Shown in pieces: positions 45,132-57,146 of a stretch of DNA of 64,000 nt. This DNA is from Bryopsis sp. KO-2023 (lineage: Eukaryota > Chlorophyta > Ulvophyceae > Bryopsidales > Bryopsidaceae). Every line of letters starts with the position of its first letter. Positions within the stretch are counted from its first letter, which is position 1. The stretch is taken from assembly GCA_030272585.1 (NCBI GenBank), contig BSYQ01000001.1:6820001-6884000 (forward strand), written 5' to 3'. The notes under the pieces were generated by a model, which searched no databases, was not told the DNA's origin, and saw only the letters and a program-made list of their open reading frames with translations. The position numbers and the translations under genes are program-made.

Positions 45132-47668
45132 CTAAGCAAAAACCGGCACATTCAACGGACAAGAGAAGGTCAAGTAGGTCGCCAGAGGCTTCAGCACAAC
45201 GATAAATATGCTTTGCACAGCTGTAAGCATTCCCAATTTCTCAACGCTATCTTGAACGGGGACAAACACAGAGACGATCACTCCTGTGTCATTATCATCC
45301 CCCGAGCCGACACCTTTCCCGCTCCAGTTCGATTTCCCTGCACCGCCCTGATCGACCTCCTCCCGGTCGCCAGCCGGGGGCAGGGGGAGGGGTCCCACAG
45401 GGAATCCCCGGTACAAAGACATCGCCATCACTTGCCTCTGCAGCTTCTTTCTAGCTTCCTCCACGTTGCTCACCAGCGAGGCATCGAACCGAAACACTTC
45501 CTGACACGTGGACGGAGCATGGAATCCAGACGACGAAAAAGCTTCCGACATGAGTTCTGTGAAATTGCTCCATCCTTGGTTTTTTAAAGGGCCTCTCTGG
45601 TTCAGCGGCTGGAGGTCGGCATCAGAGAGAAGAACCGCCATAGGACCCAGCTCCTTCAGCTTTGCTAGAGCCAATTCTTCGGAACTCTCGTGCCCAGGGA
45701 ATTGCAAACTGAAATTTCTGGTGGCCCAATCCGAACCACCGTCCCCTTTGTGTTGAACCTCGTCATCGGGGCTCCCTTCGATCGACACCAAACTACGGTC
45801 CCCCCCGACAGACGCACGATCAGGCAAACCCAACAAAGACTGCAAATGTCTGGCAGAGCCCCCTGTCAATTGTGGTGAACTGGAAGGCTGATTCCCTCTC
45901 AACATCAACCCCGGGCCACACAATGCTGCGACCATGCAAATAACTGCCAGAGAAGCGGCTAGAGCAACCACCCTTGGTTTTTTCGACTGTGGAGTCATAA
46001 CATCCACACTGCCCGACGAAACATCCAGCGTTCCACCAGAATTGTGGGAGGAAGTCGAGTCGGCCGTCTCGGGCAGAAGCTGCTTGTTCTTGCCTTTCTT
46101 GGAAGTGCCCTTGGCTCTGGGTTTTCTCGCTTGTTTCTTTGCGATGAAAACCATTCTCTCCGCTCCTTCGTTGTTTTGACTTGCCCCACTGCTCAATCCA
46201 GCTTCAGCATTTCCGACATGTATGCTGCTCGGACCCCCTGAATTTCCCTGGCTTTGTTCAGGAACAGGCCACAAAGGCAATTTCGGATTTCCAACTCCAA
46301 CACATCCAGTGAAAGTCGGGGCGTAGTGTGGCAGGCTGCCCACCGGAGACGAACCCCATGCATTCTGACCAACTTGTACTTGCTGTGGGGAAAATTGAGG
46401 GGCGGCTTGCAGGAAGGACGCCAATTGATGCCTCATCGTTGCGTTCTCCATTTTCAGTCGATAGTTTTCGCTCTCGAGATTTCTGCATTTGGTTTCCAGC
46501 TGATCCAGGTACATTTTTTTCCTTTGCCTTGAATTGTGGGCATTTTCACGATTACGCTGCTGGCGTGCCTACATGGAGTGGATGTGGCCGTTGAGGTGCA
46601 AATATCGTGCAAATATTTCAACACTTAACTATTACATATCAGGATTGATGAACGGCAGTAGATCAATTTCAAAAAATGCCACCAGATGGGGCCATCCAGC
46701 CATCCCTCCCATTGGTGGCATGTTTTGAATCGAACTTACTGTTCTACCCTGTGTTCTTTCAACTGTGGGTGGTAGAATCTGGAGTTGCAGGGATGCCAGA
46801 AAATGTAATCAAACCAGAGGTTCGCTCTGTTTGCAACCAACCTTTCTTTTCTTCTCTGCTTCGGAGTCTTCTGTGGCTGCTGACTCTGCTTTGCTGGACC
46901 CCTTCCTCTTCATTCCCCCAGGTTTTGACCCACTCTCTTGGCCAGCGCTCGTGGATGGATCCGTTGTTGCTTCAGTTTGAGCTTGATTGGATCCCTCTGG
47001 TGGGCCAGGGACAGGTTGTGCTAGGGGCTGAGGGCAGGAGCCAGAAGGCCAGCTTTCGCCCACATCTAATTGAGGTAAATTTGCTTCGTCCAACAGCGCA
47101 CGCACGTCCAGCGAATCGTCAAAGGTGTCGCCAAAAATGAAGTTATGAAGGTCCATATCGAAAGACTCGACGTCGCAGGCTGGTGGGTCGCACGCGTCCG
47201 CCCCATCACACGTTCTGGTGAACACGGCCTCATTGTTAGATTCCTGAACTTTCTGGATGGCGTCGCAAGACACCCTCACTTCGGAGGAGCGCACATATTC
47301 CGTCCAGAAGCGACGACTCATCCCATGTTGAGCAAAGTCGTCAAAAAAATGTGCACCAGTTCCATGACGAACCACGAGTCCATCAGGCAGGCAACGTACC
47401 TTTGCAAGTTCTCCAGACCACCCGGCCCCAGCGATTGATCCACATAGGGAAGGAATCCAGGCTGCTCCGCGTTCTTAGAAAAGCAACGAGGACGAAACGA
47501 GTGTCACAAAAAAGCATGCAATAAGAACTCGTCACCGTGGAGCGCAGAAGACGGCGAACGTTCGCACACCTCAAAATAACCGATCGTGTTTTCTTGCGGG
47601 ATAGGAATATCGCATTCCCCCAACACCTCGTCGAGGAGCTGAGCATCCGTTTCCACCGTCTCCGACAT
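45132..47668 (-). CDS. Membrane-anchored bZIP transcription factor, bZIP17/28 type
   Basis: In plants, bZIP17/28 sit in the ER membrane and are cut in the Golgi under ER stress, freeing the bZIP part for the nucleus. Exon 1 (47668, donor GTGTGC) encodes MSETVETDAQLLDEVLGE. Exon 2 (about 47490-47395) encodes AEQPGFLPYVDQSLGPGG. The third exon ends KKRK at 46825. The last exon runs from about 46569 to 45132. The bZIP reads RNRENAHNSRQRKKMYLDQL, with ENATMRHQL in the zipper. One membrane helix (VVALAASLAVICMVAALCG) is near 45910-45960, followed by a lumenal tail containing RHLQSLLGL, a possible S1P-type site. The C-terminus SIFIVVLKPLATYLTFSC matches the plant bZIP17/28 lumenal end. The phase between exons 2 and 3 was not resolved. 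Confidence 0.85.
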
Positions 47669-47832
47669 GTTGTGCTTGTTCGATTTTCGCGCCCACTGAT
47701 TCGATCAGACGTTCTTCTGCACGGTTTTCTGTTCGTCTTACGGGTCGGACAATGACGTGGCGTTCACGTGGTTGCGCGGGCGCATATCTGCGCGTATCGT
47801 GCAGCAGATCCAAGTTTACTGGGTAGATCAGC
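47669..47832. promoter_or_regulatory. Compact bidirectional promoter, bZIP / trehalase
   Basis: 164 bp separate the opposed start codons. It includes GACAATGACGTGGCGTTCACGTG (47748-47770) with ACGTGGC and CACGTG cores, the kind of ACGT elements that plant bZIPs bind. Autoregulation by the bZIP product would be a natural inference but is unproven. Confidence 0.5.
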
Positions 47833-50787
47833 ATGGCTTCCGGAGTTTGGCCTTCGCAACCGATACTCGCCGCCTGCGCAGCCGCGTCCCTTTTCCCAGA
47901 TTCGAAGTCGCTAGTGTAAGTTCACAACCCCCTTGCAGTCAGGCCAGCGCTGGTGTTGTTCCATCCCCAAAACCCCTGTATTTTTTTGCCTGCACCTCCA
48001 CGTCATCCAGTACGCAATGTACTGCCGCTCTGGCCAGCACGCCAGCAGCGTATTGGGAAAAAAGTCTCAAGAGAAGGGGTTGAAATTAGGAGATCTTTCC
48101 TGTTGCTTCACAGGGATCGTCCATTGAAACTATCCAGAAGGAAAGTTGCTGCAGCATTTGATGAGCTGACAAAGTCTGGAAAAAGAAAATTGAGCGACTC
48201 AACGGTGTTGGATTTTGTCGATGAGCATTTTTTGGAGATTGGAAGGTGGGGCCTTTATTCACCTGCCCATTTCATTTTCGCGAAGTTTTGGTTATCAGTC
48301 TTAACGACCAATTTCAGCCCTGGATGTTGAATGAAGTGAAAAAATCAAATATTTTCCCCAAGGTGCTTCCTATGGCAAATTAGGCTGCAGATGTCAGATG
48401 TCAGACCCTCTCTACATGATATTGAGGACATGTATTTCATGATTTGTTTCGGGGGCTCCTGGTGCGATTGAGAAAGGTTTGAACTGGTGTATTGCAGCGA
48501 CCTTGTGAGATGGGAACCTGAAGACTGGACAGCCAAGACGGACGACTGGCTGCCGCTTCTGCAAGATCCTATGAGGGAATGGGCATTTGACTTGAACAAG
48601 CTGTGGAGAAGCCTGTGCCGAAAAGTGAGTTCCACATCACATGAATTGGCAATTTAACAGGAAAAGTTGGCAACTTATTCGGTGGATAATCTGCTCTGTG
48701 GCAAGGATATATCGATCACATGGAATCAGCTCATCTTTTGAGCTGATTAAAATGTAGGATTAATATGCTGACTCAATTCGATGAGAACCTGTGTCCTCTT
48801 GTGCTGGTAAATTGCAGCTTTTGTTTTTTTCACAGTTTATCTCACGCATTCTCGATTCTTCGAATTTTTTTCAGACAGGCAATGCGGTCACCAGTCATCC
48901 AGATCGGCATTCGCTGATTGGCCTGCCACACCCGATGCTCATCGCTGGGGACAGGTTCCTTGAGATATATTATTGGGACAGCTACTGGATCGTGAAAGGC
49001 CTGTTGGTGTGCGGGATGGTAACTTCAGCTGAGCATCAGATCAGGAATTTGTTGTCGATGGTGGAAAGGTTCGGACACGTTCCTAACGGGAGCCGAGTTT
49101 ACTACCTGAATCGGAGGTAGAGTAAAGCTCCCCAACAAGGGCCCAAAAAAAAGACATCAACACTCCTAGCATGTGTGCATTCATCTTCCTCCAGGTCGCA
49201 CTGACCAGACATTTGGATGTTGGGTTGCCAAGTTCACGTTCTCCGTTTTTGTGTGTTTTTCTGTGATGGTGTGTAGTCAGCCGCCTCTGCTCAGTGCGAT
49301 GGTCAAACTGTTGTGGGAGGAAGAAAAGTCGATGGACTTTCTCCGTCATGCAGTTCCTCTGTTGATGAAAGAGTATGAATACTGGACGTCTGGTCACCAT
49401 GTCGTCAAGGTGATAGGTCGATCAGGACGCTCGCATGTTTTGTCCAGATACTGGGCAGCATGGGAATCACCCAGGTCTGAATCGTACAGGTGAGAAGCAA
49501 TCAGCACTGTTTCGAGAAGAGCTTTAAACAATGCCGGGGACGAAACGGCAAAAAAATATTAAAAGGGAGTCAGTGAACCTCGTTGATAGGATTGTCAGTT
49601 GACCATTGATTTTCTGGGTTCGGTCGACCTGTGGTTTGCATATCGATGGATAAAGCGTGGGTCCCCATTCTTCATTTCCAGGTGTATCCATTGTCATGTT
49701 GTGATTCAGATGCTCTGATGGGATGTTTTCAGAGAAGACTGCCAGACTGCAGAGGAGTCCAGTCGACCCAGCCACGAGGTGTGGAGAGATATAGCCAGCT
49801 GTGCGGAGTCGGGCTGGGACTTTTCTTCGAGGTGGTTGGGAGATGGAAACAATTTGCACTCCGTTCAGACCACAAAGGTGAGAGGTCCATGCATTCCGGA
49901 AGCTCGCTGATCCACGTTTTAAAAATGTAGTGATGAAATGTATGATGGTTTGATCCTGATGCAGTTGACTGTGAAATCTTGTGCTCCAGGTTGTACCGGT
50001 GGATTTGAATGCATTTTTGTTTCGAACGGAGAAGATCTTGATCGAATTTCTGCTGCTGCTGGATGCTGAATCGAGCAGAGCAAGGCAGCTGGAGGAACGG
50101 GTGGCCGAGAGGCAGCTCGCATTCGATGATGTTTTTTGGGATGCAGGGTCAGCCCAGTGGAGGGATTTCGTCATAGGAGAACAGACAGAACAGGGTTTGA
50201 AAGGGAAACCAACAGAAGATCCATTCATCAGCAATTGGTTTCCTGCTTGGGCTGGCATAGAGCCTGGGTTTGATCCTTCCAGCCAGGGACCGAGCAGGAG
50301 AGCCTCTGGGGATGCTATTGTTCAAAGTTTGACCAATTCTGGACTGATTTTGCCTGGAGGTGGGTTTCTCGATATTGCCTGTTACTTTGTGAACATAAAT
50401 CCTGGGCCATCTTTAAGGAGTGGTATAGTCTGAATTTGGTTTTTTTCTGTGATCTGTTTAGGAGTGGCGACGTCATTGAACCAGACAGGACATCAGTGGG
50501 ATTTCCCGAACGCATGGCCACCTTGCCAAGAGATTCTCATTGAGGGTATGCGCAATGTTGGAACGTCAGGAGAGAAATTGGCTGAGGAATTGGCCATCAA
50601 ATGGCTGCAGACCAATTTTCTTGCATGGCAAAAGGGAGATCAGCAAATGCATGAGAAATATGATTCAGAAACTCCTGGCAGTGCTGGTGGTGGGGGGGAG
50701 TATGCTCCGCAAGTGGGCTTTGGATGGACAAATGGAGTGGCTTTGGTGTTGCTTGAACGTTTTGAGCATCGATTTCCAAGAAACTGA
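47833..50787 (+). CDS. Trehalase (glycoside hydrolase family 37)
   Basis: Hydrolyses trehalose to two glucoses. Exon 1 (47833-47915) ends LFPDSKSLV and joins DRPLKLSRRKVAAAFDELTK at 48114. Later exons give PEDWTAKTDDWLPLLQDP, signature one AGDRFLEIYYWDSYWIVKGL, the catalytic Asp region AESGWDFSSRWL, signature two HQWDFPNAWPP, and the Glu-containing GGGGEYAPQVGFGWTNGV near the end. All family hallmarks and both catalytic acids are present. About nine exons with clean GT-AG sites; the stop is at 50785-50787. There is no obvious signal peptide beyond a mildly hydrophobic start (ILAACAAASLF), so cytosolic or secreted location is uncertain. Confidence 0.9.
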
Positions 50788-51139
50788 AATATCATGGGGT
50801 GATGTATCCAGTGTACCATCCAGGATGAGATGGGAAGCCGGTGGGGTGGGAGAGTGGACAGGGAAATTCAGCAGATTTAGAAGCATTTGGTAACATAACC
50901 ATAAACATGTTATTTGTCAAGGAAAAATACCTCAGCACTCTGATGTGTGTTTTCATTTTTGGGGGTCTAGCATATGCCTCAACTGTGTAATTCACTTGAC
51001 AACATGCTTCGCGAAGCTCCATGTTAACATCAGCCTTGTAAATGGTATATCCAAAACTGCCCCAAAAAACTGCATCTGTTTCTTTTATACAATCTCATTC
51101 ATCCCCCTCCTCACCATCAGACAATCACTCCCGACCCAT
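50788..51139. other. Convergent 3' region
   Basis: It lies between the trehalase stop and the end of the minus-strand gene. No coding potential seen. Confidence 0.5.
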
Positions 51140-52981
51140 TCATTGCTGATCTGTACATGTATCCTGGACATCTTTTGCCCAAGTCACCTTTGGAGTCTTG
51201 CCACTCGCTTCCTTATCCTGCACCCTATTTTCCCTTCGTTCTGATGTCTGAATCAGGTGTTGGAATCTCTTCCGTGCTATGTAAAGGTCCGGCTCCACGA
51301 CTCGCATTTCTTGTAATGATTCTGATTCCTCCTCCTCGCTGGACCCCAACCGATGATCATGACGTGGAACCTGTGATGGATCCACCCGAAAACCTCCACC
51401 TGCGCAGATCGCATGCCATGGCATCAGCTACAGAAAGACCCCCAGAACTCCAAACGCTCGGCATCTTGACAGGAGCTTGTCTACTAGAAAACTTCACAGC
51501 AAAGAGTGCACCAATGCACCATTCATTACCTTTTGGAGGGCTATGATGGGACGTCTGGGGTCCTTCACAACATTTTGCTTGGGAAGGAGTCTGCAATACA
51601 AGTTAACAGCATCCCTGTCAGAGAAACACAAGCCACTGTGAAAAACTTGGGCTCCAGTCGCATCAATGCCCCTCTTACCGACTCTTTCGGCTGCTCTTCC
51701 GCTCCTTTCGATGGCCCATTGATTGGATCAGCATGTTTAGATGCCGACTGCCCCTCACCCTTGTCCCTCTTGTTGTTCAATACTTGTATATTCTCTTTCG
51801 TGCAGTTTGCTTCTCCCTCCTTGGGCGAAGTTTCTGATGCCATCTCTCCATCCTCTTTGCTGGCCGCATCCATATGATTCCTCAACAGAGCTTCAGGGTC
51901 AAAGGGGGTTCCTCGCGAGGCACCCCCTTCCCTGATCCAAAGGTTGAGAGCATTCCATCGCTGCCTTGGGTGTGTCTCAAGGATTGCTTTTCTGAATTCA
52001 GCAAAGTACTCGCACTTGAAGAAGGGCCTGTCGAGAACTTCCTTCACCTTTTGTAAATGTTCAGTCCCTGCTGTCATGTCCCAGCCCCCTTTTGCACTCT
52101 GTAGAGAATCGCCTTCTCCTTGACCGACCCCGATGGAAACTATCCCCTGATTGCCATCTTTTTCATTCTCATCGGCGGTTGATGAGGTGGCTGGTGTTGT
52201 CCCTCCTGGAGACGTTCCAAAATCTTGTATTAAAAATTTTGAAGAATCAATTTTTGTTCATTTCACGTCTCTGTTCGCCACAAATTCTTATTTTCCAGTC
52301 ACTAATTTCTGAAGGTGGTTTGATGATTGATGCCATTTGCAGCTGTGCTGCAAACCCACCTGAAGAGTTGCCGCTATCTCCGCCGCGTTGCAGACGATAC
52401 TGCTGTCGTGATTCCACAGCGTGTCGGTCTCCACCTTTCGAATCGAAACCCGTCGATGTCTGAGCGGCTTCCTGATCTTTTGTGGCGGCACCGTGCTGGC
52501 GTCTGATTGGATTTTCCCTCTCCCGCAGTTTTTGCCTCGCCTCATCGTAATCCGGCACTCTGCAGTCGTTCGATGGATCGATGAGAATCGGCTCGGCACT
52601 CCATGTCGATACACGGGAGTCGAGGCTCCTCCTGAGCCGCTCCAGCCGCTTGCTCGTGCTCTCGACCGATCCCGAATCGCTCAAAGTTTGCGATGGTGTT
52701 GTGAGGCCTTGGGACGTGGAGTCTCTTCCCATGGAATCGAGACTCCTCCCCAGCGACTCCAGTTCAGACGAGGAGAGCTCGCATGCTCGCAGTGCAGAGT
52801 TACAGCTTCTGCTGAGGGGCGAAATCCCTCCCCATGGCCTGCCTCGACACCTTTCCGCTCGAGATGAAGGAAAGCCGTGCTTCTCGCTCCTGGATGAGCT
52901 TTTATCGTACTGACCATCTAGATAAGCGTCGAGGCTCTGCGTGGCACTGGTTTCGTGATGCCGGCCCGTTTGGCCACTCAT
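51140..52981 (-). CDS. Unrecognised protein, Ser/Arg-rich N-terminus
   Basis: Start MSGQTGRHHETSATQSLDAY at 52981. The first exon is disordered, with repeated RSLDS and LGRSLDSM motifs, and ends at donor GTGGGT after GNSS. The second (about 52230-51682) contains EVLDRPFFKCEYFAEFRKAI and RQRWNALNLWIREGGASRGT, the only part that looks folded, then acidic sequence ending KESV with donor GTAAGA. A short third exon (RRPIIALQK) and a last one (SSEEEESESLQEMRVVEPDL, ARKRFQHLIQTSERRENR) follow. No family recognised. The ATG is 197 bp from that of IFT22, in divergent orientation. Exon phases after exon 2 are uncertain. Confidence 0.5.
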
Positions 52982-53177
52982 GATCGACCCTAAACTTACC
53001 CCGAACGCGCCGCTGAAATCCAATCCGAGGGGAGGCAGCGGTTGGAGGATATTTCAACGCCCTTTCGTTTCTCGCTGACTGGACCCAATGCCAGAATCTA
53101 CTTTCTGGCACTGAGGTCGACGTCTCACTAAATATCTCTTGGAAGGAGCTGAAATAGGACCACCTCATCTTGTGGTG

Positions 53178-54836
53178 ATGGACACGCTGAAAATATGTGT
53201 CGTCGGACCAAGCAACACGGGGAAAACTTTGTTGTGTCGTTTGTTGGCGGATCAATTTCTTCCAAGTCGTGGATATGGTGCAACGGCTGGCGTCAGGTGC
53301 CATTCCATCGGTGTCCATTGACAGACATCGCACACCCCTAAAACAACCATGCAAGCAAACATGATTACGTGCACGATCAGATGGAGTGATGCTCACATGT
53401 CGATTCTCTAAGCATTCTTTGTTGTCGCTGAAGAAAGGCGTTGGTTTTTTGCAGAATACAAGAATTTTCCAAACGGCTCGGGTCGATTAACCAGAAAATC
53501 CAAATGTGGGATTGTGGAGGCAGTTCGAAGTACAAACCATACTGGAATTCAATGGCATCGGTACAGCTGTGGCAACTGAATACACAGATTCTAGAGAAAT
53601 TTCCTGATTTTGGTTCCAGCAAAGACATGGACACGAGATTCAGTTCCCTCAATAAAGAAAAAAGAGTCGATAACATGCAACCCCTTTCTGACGCCGACGC
53701 CCGAGTTTTTCAATCCGATGGAGCAACGGCAAAAAATATCAGTGTGTTGTCCATGGGTGCAGAAAGTCTCTGGGTTTTCAGAAGCAAGAGATTTGTGTAA
53801 GATATTTCATGAATCAAGATGATGATGACTTCCTATTGACAACTCCTGTGATGGTGGATGTTGCTTAGGATCTGGATGGGCTGATCATTGTGTACGATCA
53901 ACACGAAAGTAGCGAGAGGGACATCGAGAAATTCTACACCAGATTCGCTCAAGCAAACAATTTGTCCAAAAGGCAATGCCTGGTAGCGAGTTTGACAATC
54001 GATGGTGCAGGAGGGTACAGCCCAGGTGAAAACACATTTCTGGTTTTTTGTGGTACTACACACCCCGGATTGATTTTTCTCACCAGCTTTGGAAAGTGTG
54101 GATTTTGTATGGAATGATATAGGCCTGCAAGGAAAGCTGAAAGCGTTGAACCACTGCCAAATTAACGTTCAAACCCAGGATGGCCAGGCATCAGCTCAGG
54201 TGATTTTTCTCAACATTCATGTAGCAGATGCTCCCAAATTCAAATTTGCATCCAGGAAACTCACTTGCTCGGCTTGTGTTGACACCAGTGGGTATGCTTT
54301 TCAATGCATGAATTTTTTGTAAGAATATGGTGGAAATCTGTGGTTGTAGGAAGCCGAAGAGCACTTTTTGGACCTCATTCAAGGTGTGCCCACATCATTA
54401 AATTCATTGACAGCACAATTTTGCTGATTTGGTTTCCACAGGCCTCAAAGCAGCCATCCGAAGGAATCGAACCAATAAAAAAAATATGAGCAAAAAAACC
54501 CAAAGTAAAAAAAAAGGCGAGATCATCGTTGCCTCGCTCTTGACGATATTTTATCGGATGGAATTTGACAGGGTGCCTGTACCGACGAGCAGAGGAAAGC
54601 TAGGATGTACTGTAAACAAGATGGCGAAGCAAACCACCACCGAGTTGGGGCACTCCGCAAGCCGACCACAAGAAATAATAGTACAGGAGGAGCAAGAACG
54701 AGCGTTCCCCCCTGCCCCCCCCAAAGAAAAAGCTTCAACTGTGATGCTGAATGTGTCAATCCTCCAAGGTCCTGTTAATGAAATGTGCGAATTTGGTGCT
54801 TGTGCTGTACTTGAAGGAAACCCCATTGGCATTTAA
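53178..54836 (+). CDS. IFT22: IFT22 / RABL5-like intraflagellar transport GTPase
   Basis: A subunit of IFT-B, needed to build cilia. Six exons join in phase: 53178-53296, 53455-53560, 53869-54025, 54087-54199, 54350-54383 and 54442 onward. Motifs: KICVVGPSNTGKTLLCRLLA (P-loop), WDCGGSSKY in place of the usual DxxG switch II, DGLIIVYDQHESSERDIEKF, and the C-terminal helix EAEEHFLDLIQGLKAAI. The core ends near residue 190, the usual size for the family. The frame stays open for about 120 more codons, with a Lys-rich stretch (KKNMSKKTQSKKKGE), to 54836. That extension overlaps the last TTM3 exon on the other strand by 81 bp and may be real, or an unrecognised intron may end the protein earlier. 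Its presence implies a flagellated organism. Confidence 0.85.
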
Positions 54837-56236
54837 ATGAGCCTCCAGCTTATCGCGCAGCATTTCTGGTTGGTCCTATGAGTGTTCGGTGGGGGGGGGG
54901 AGAAGAAAAAGAAAAGAAAAACACAAATCAAAAATGAAAAATCAAACAAAAAAATCGTGCAGAAAAAGCAGTGATGCAGATTTCAAGGATAAGGAATATC
55001 AAGCACAGCGCCCTGTGAAGGGAAAAAAAATGGCAAAAAAAAAGTTTGACCTTAATTTCTCTCTTTCATTTAGCATAATGAACCCTAAATGAGGCAGAGG
55101 CCCACTGTTACAGTCTGACAGATTTCCATTTTGTGGTTTTGTAACCCTACCGTTTCGCACTCCAATTCGTAGAGCGTTCCAAAATCATACTTCGTTTCGT
55201 CCAGTTCCAACGTGAATCCCTCCCATTTGAAAACTTGACGAACATTTCTGAAACCCCCAAGGCCCTTGAGAGAGGCAACACTCCACTTGCTGCAAGGATC
55301 GAGGGAAGAAGGACCAGACCAACCCAAACAAACAGTTCAGTTTCTCGTTTGGCCCATGTCGATCCATCATGTCACTCAGCCACCCGACCAAATTCCAGTC
55401 TAAAACTTAGAAGCATGTGCATTTTGTCACCTCTGAATGTCCTTCATTATATTGGATTCGTAAGCAAGCAGCTCGTCTGGCTGTTCAACAAAGGTCCTAG
55501 CCACTTTCGGGTCGACGTCTTCCTCCACCTCCGAGGCTTTTCCGATTCCATCTTTCACAATAGCTTTACCCTGGGATGCAATAAAAAGTGAACAAACAGA
55601 AATCTCCGAAAATCGGGTGCTGGTCCTCACCATTGCTTGCCGTAGTGAACCCTCGACATTGGTGGGGGAAAAAGCTGTCTGGACTTGTCGATAAACCATA
55701 GATTTTGTCAGCCAAATTGGGGCTTCCCACACATACTTGTGTCCAGCAGATGTGCTGAACACCAGCACTGAGAAAATCACTCTTTCTTTTATGATCAAGT
55801 TCCCCTGAAGAACTTTTTTTCTTTTTTTCCCAGTGCTGGTGATAACGTTTGGGAAAAAAACACAGCTTACCTTGAGAGTGAGGACCGCCTTCTTGTCGGT
55901 GTCATAGAATCTCACTCTTAGCACCGACAGCCTAGACGATAGCTCCTTGTCCCCACCATCAAAGAAAAAGTTCTCTTGCTGATGCGTTACGACATGGCCT
56001 GAGGAAAAGAGTTTTCCAGCCAGTGAATGCGCCTCAGCATCCGCCAAGCGCAATTTGACCTCGATCTATTGCTGACACAATGGGCATCCATTAAAAAACT
56101 GGAGGGTGGTGCCTTTGGCAGCTGGAAATCATCATCCCTCAATTGAAAACGCAGCCCTGAGTGGTTTTTGAGGGATAAAGAGTAGATTTGTTGAATTTGA
56201 TAAAGCCACAGATCATGAATCCATCGATACCTCCAT
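54756..56236 (-). CDS. TTM3: CYTH-domain triphosphate tunnel metalloenzyme, TTM3 type
   Basis: Hydrolyses tripolyphosphate or related triphosphates within an eight-stranded tunnel. Exon 1 has only six coding bases (ATGGAG, 56236-56231). Exon 2 (56065-55871) starts IEVKLRLADAEAHSL and holds ENFFFDG and VLRVRFYDTDKKAVLTLK. The third (about 55575-55433) starts GKAIVKDGI and has the acidic SEVEEDVDP. The fourth (about 55293-55150) has GLGGFRNVRQVFKWEGFTLE, LDETKYDFG and YELECET. The last (54875-54756) ends FAHFINRTLED. The E-x-E-x-K signature (MEIEVKLRL), the basic and acidic tunnel residues and the total of about 205 residues match land-plant TTM3. All exon phases agree. Confidence 0.9.
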
Positions 56237-57146
56237 TGGTTGGATTCCTTGGGTGCTGCTTGCTGAACAGACCTGGGATCCTGGAAGGCAGCATCACCTT
56301 ACATATCTCTCCAGTTCATTCATTTTCTGAAACTGGAGGCCTGTTTTTTTGCTCGTAACCATACTCGACCTCAAGAAAATGAGTTCATATTGCAGAAGCA
56401 ACCATACATGAGATGTGCTTTCCCATGCATGAACTGTTTTGCACGAATCACCTGGTCTGCTGAGGGCGTTCTTGCGAGCTTCTCGAACGAATCCCTTCTC
56501 TGCCGCCCGATGGTGAGCAACAGATAGAGGTGTCTGGATTGTTGCTCGGGGTGGTAGCAGAGTGCGCAGCGTGATTTTGTGTGCTGGGCGTAACATTTAA
56601 GATGGTGAGGATGGGGTGTCACTCAAAGATAACGAGCGAAGCCAATGGCTGTGGTGGCTCCCATTGCATTTGTGTTACTGGGGGTGGGAGGCAACAGCGC
56701 ATATTTGGTTGCTGAAGTTCACTCCCTGGATAAACCGCCTGAGCCTGTGTCAAGATGGCCAGAGGAATGAGCCCACAGTTTATGATTATTTATTCCCACT
56801 GGATGTGTTTTATGGCTTATTGTTTTCTGATTTTACTGATAGCTCAATATTGGATTCAAACACACTCTGCCCTTACATTGACAACCCACAGGTACAAGCC
56901 TCGTGATATTTTTTCTTCGAGTCGCTGGTCCATCATCCATGTACAAAATAGAAAACATAACCAAAATCGAAAATCTATATTCTTGTGATTTTTTTCCAAC
57001 GTCTATCTCCTGATCCTAGACTCGAAGCCGGCCAGTACAATCGCTTCAATTCCTTGAGCGAAAAAAGGAAACCAAAAACCCTACAAACCTGCAAAAACAC
57101 CACTACAAAATCCCCCCGAAAAAAACTATGGAAAACTCTCTCTCAC
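56237..57146. other. Region upstream of TTM3 without a firm gene
   Basis: A plus-strand ATG at 56645 opens a 41-codon frame with a hydrophobic start (MAVVAPIAFVLLGVGGNSAY) that could be the first exon of an unrecognised gene or chance. Nothing else is supported. Confidence 0.3.

Noticed and set aside
49524-50258. 244-codon minus-strand ORF inside trehalase
   Set aside because: It overlaps well-supported trehalase exons and shows no domain of its own.
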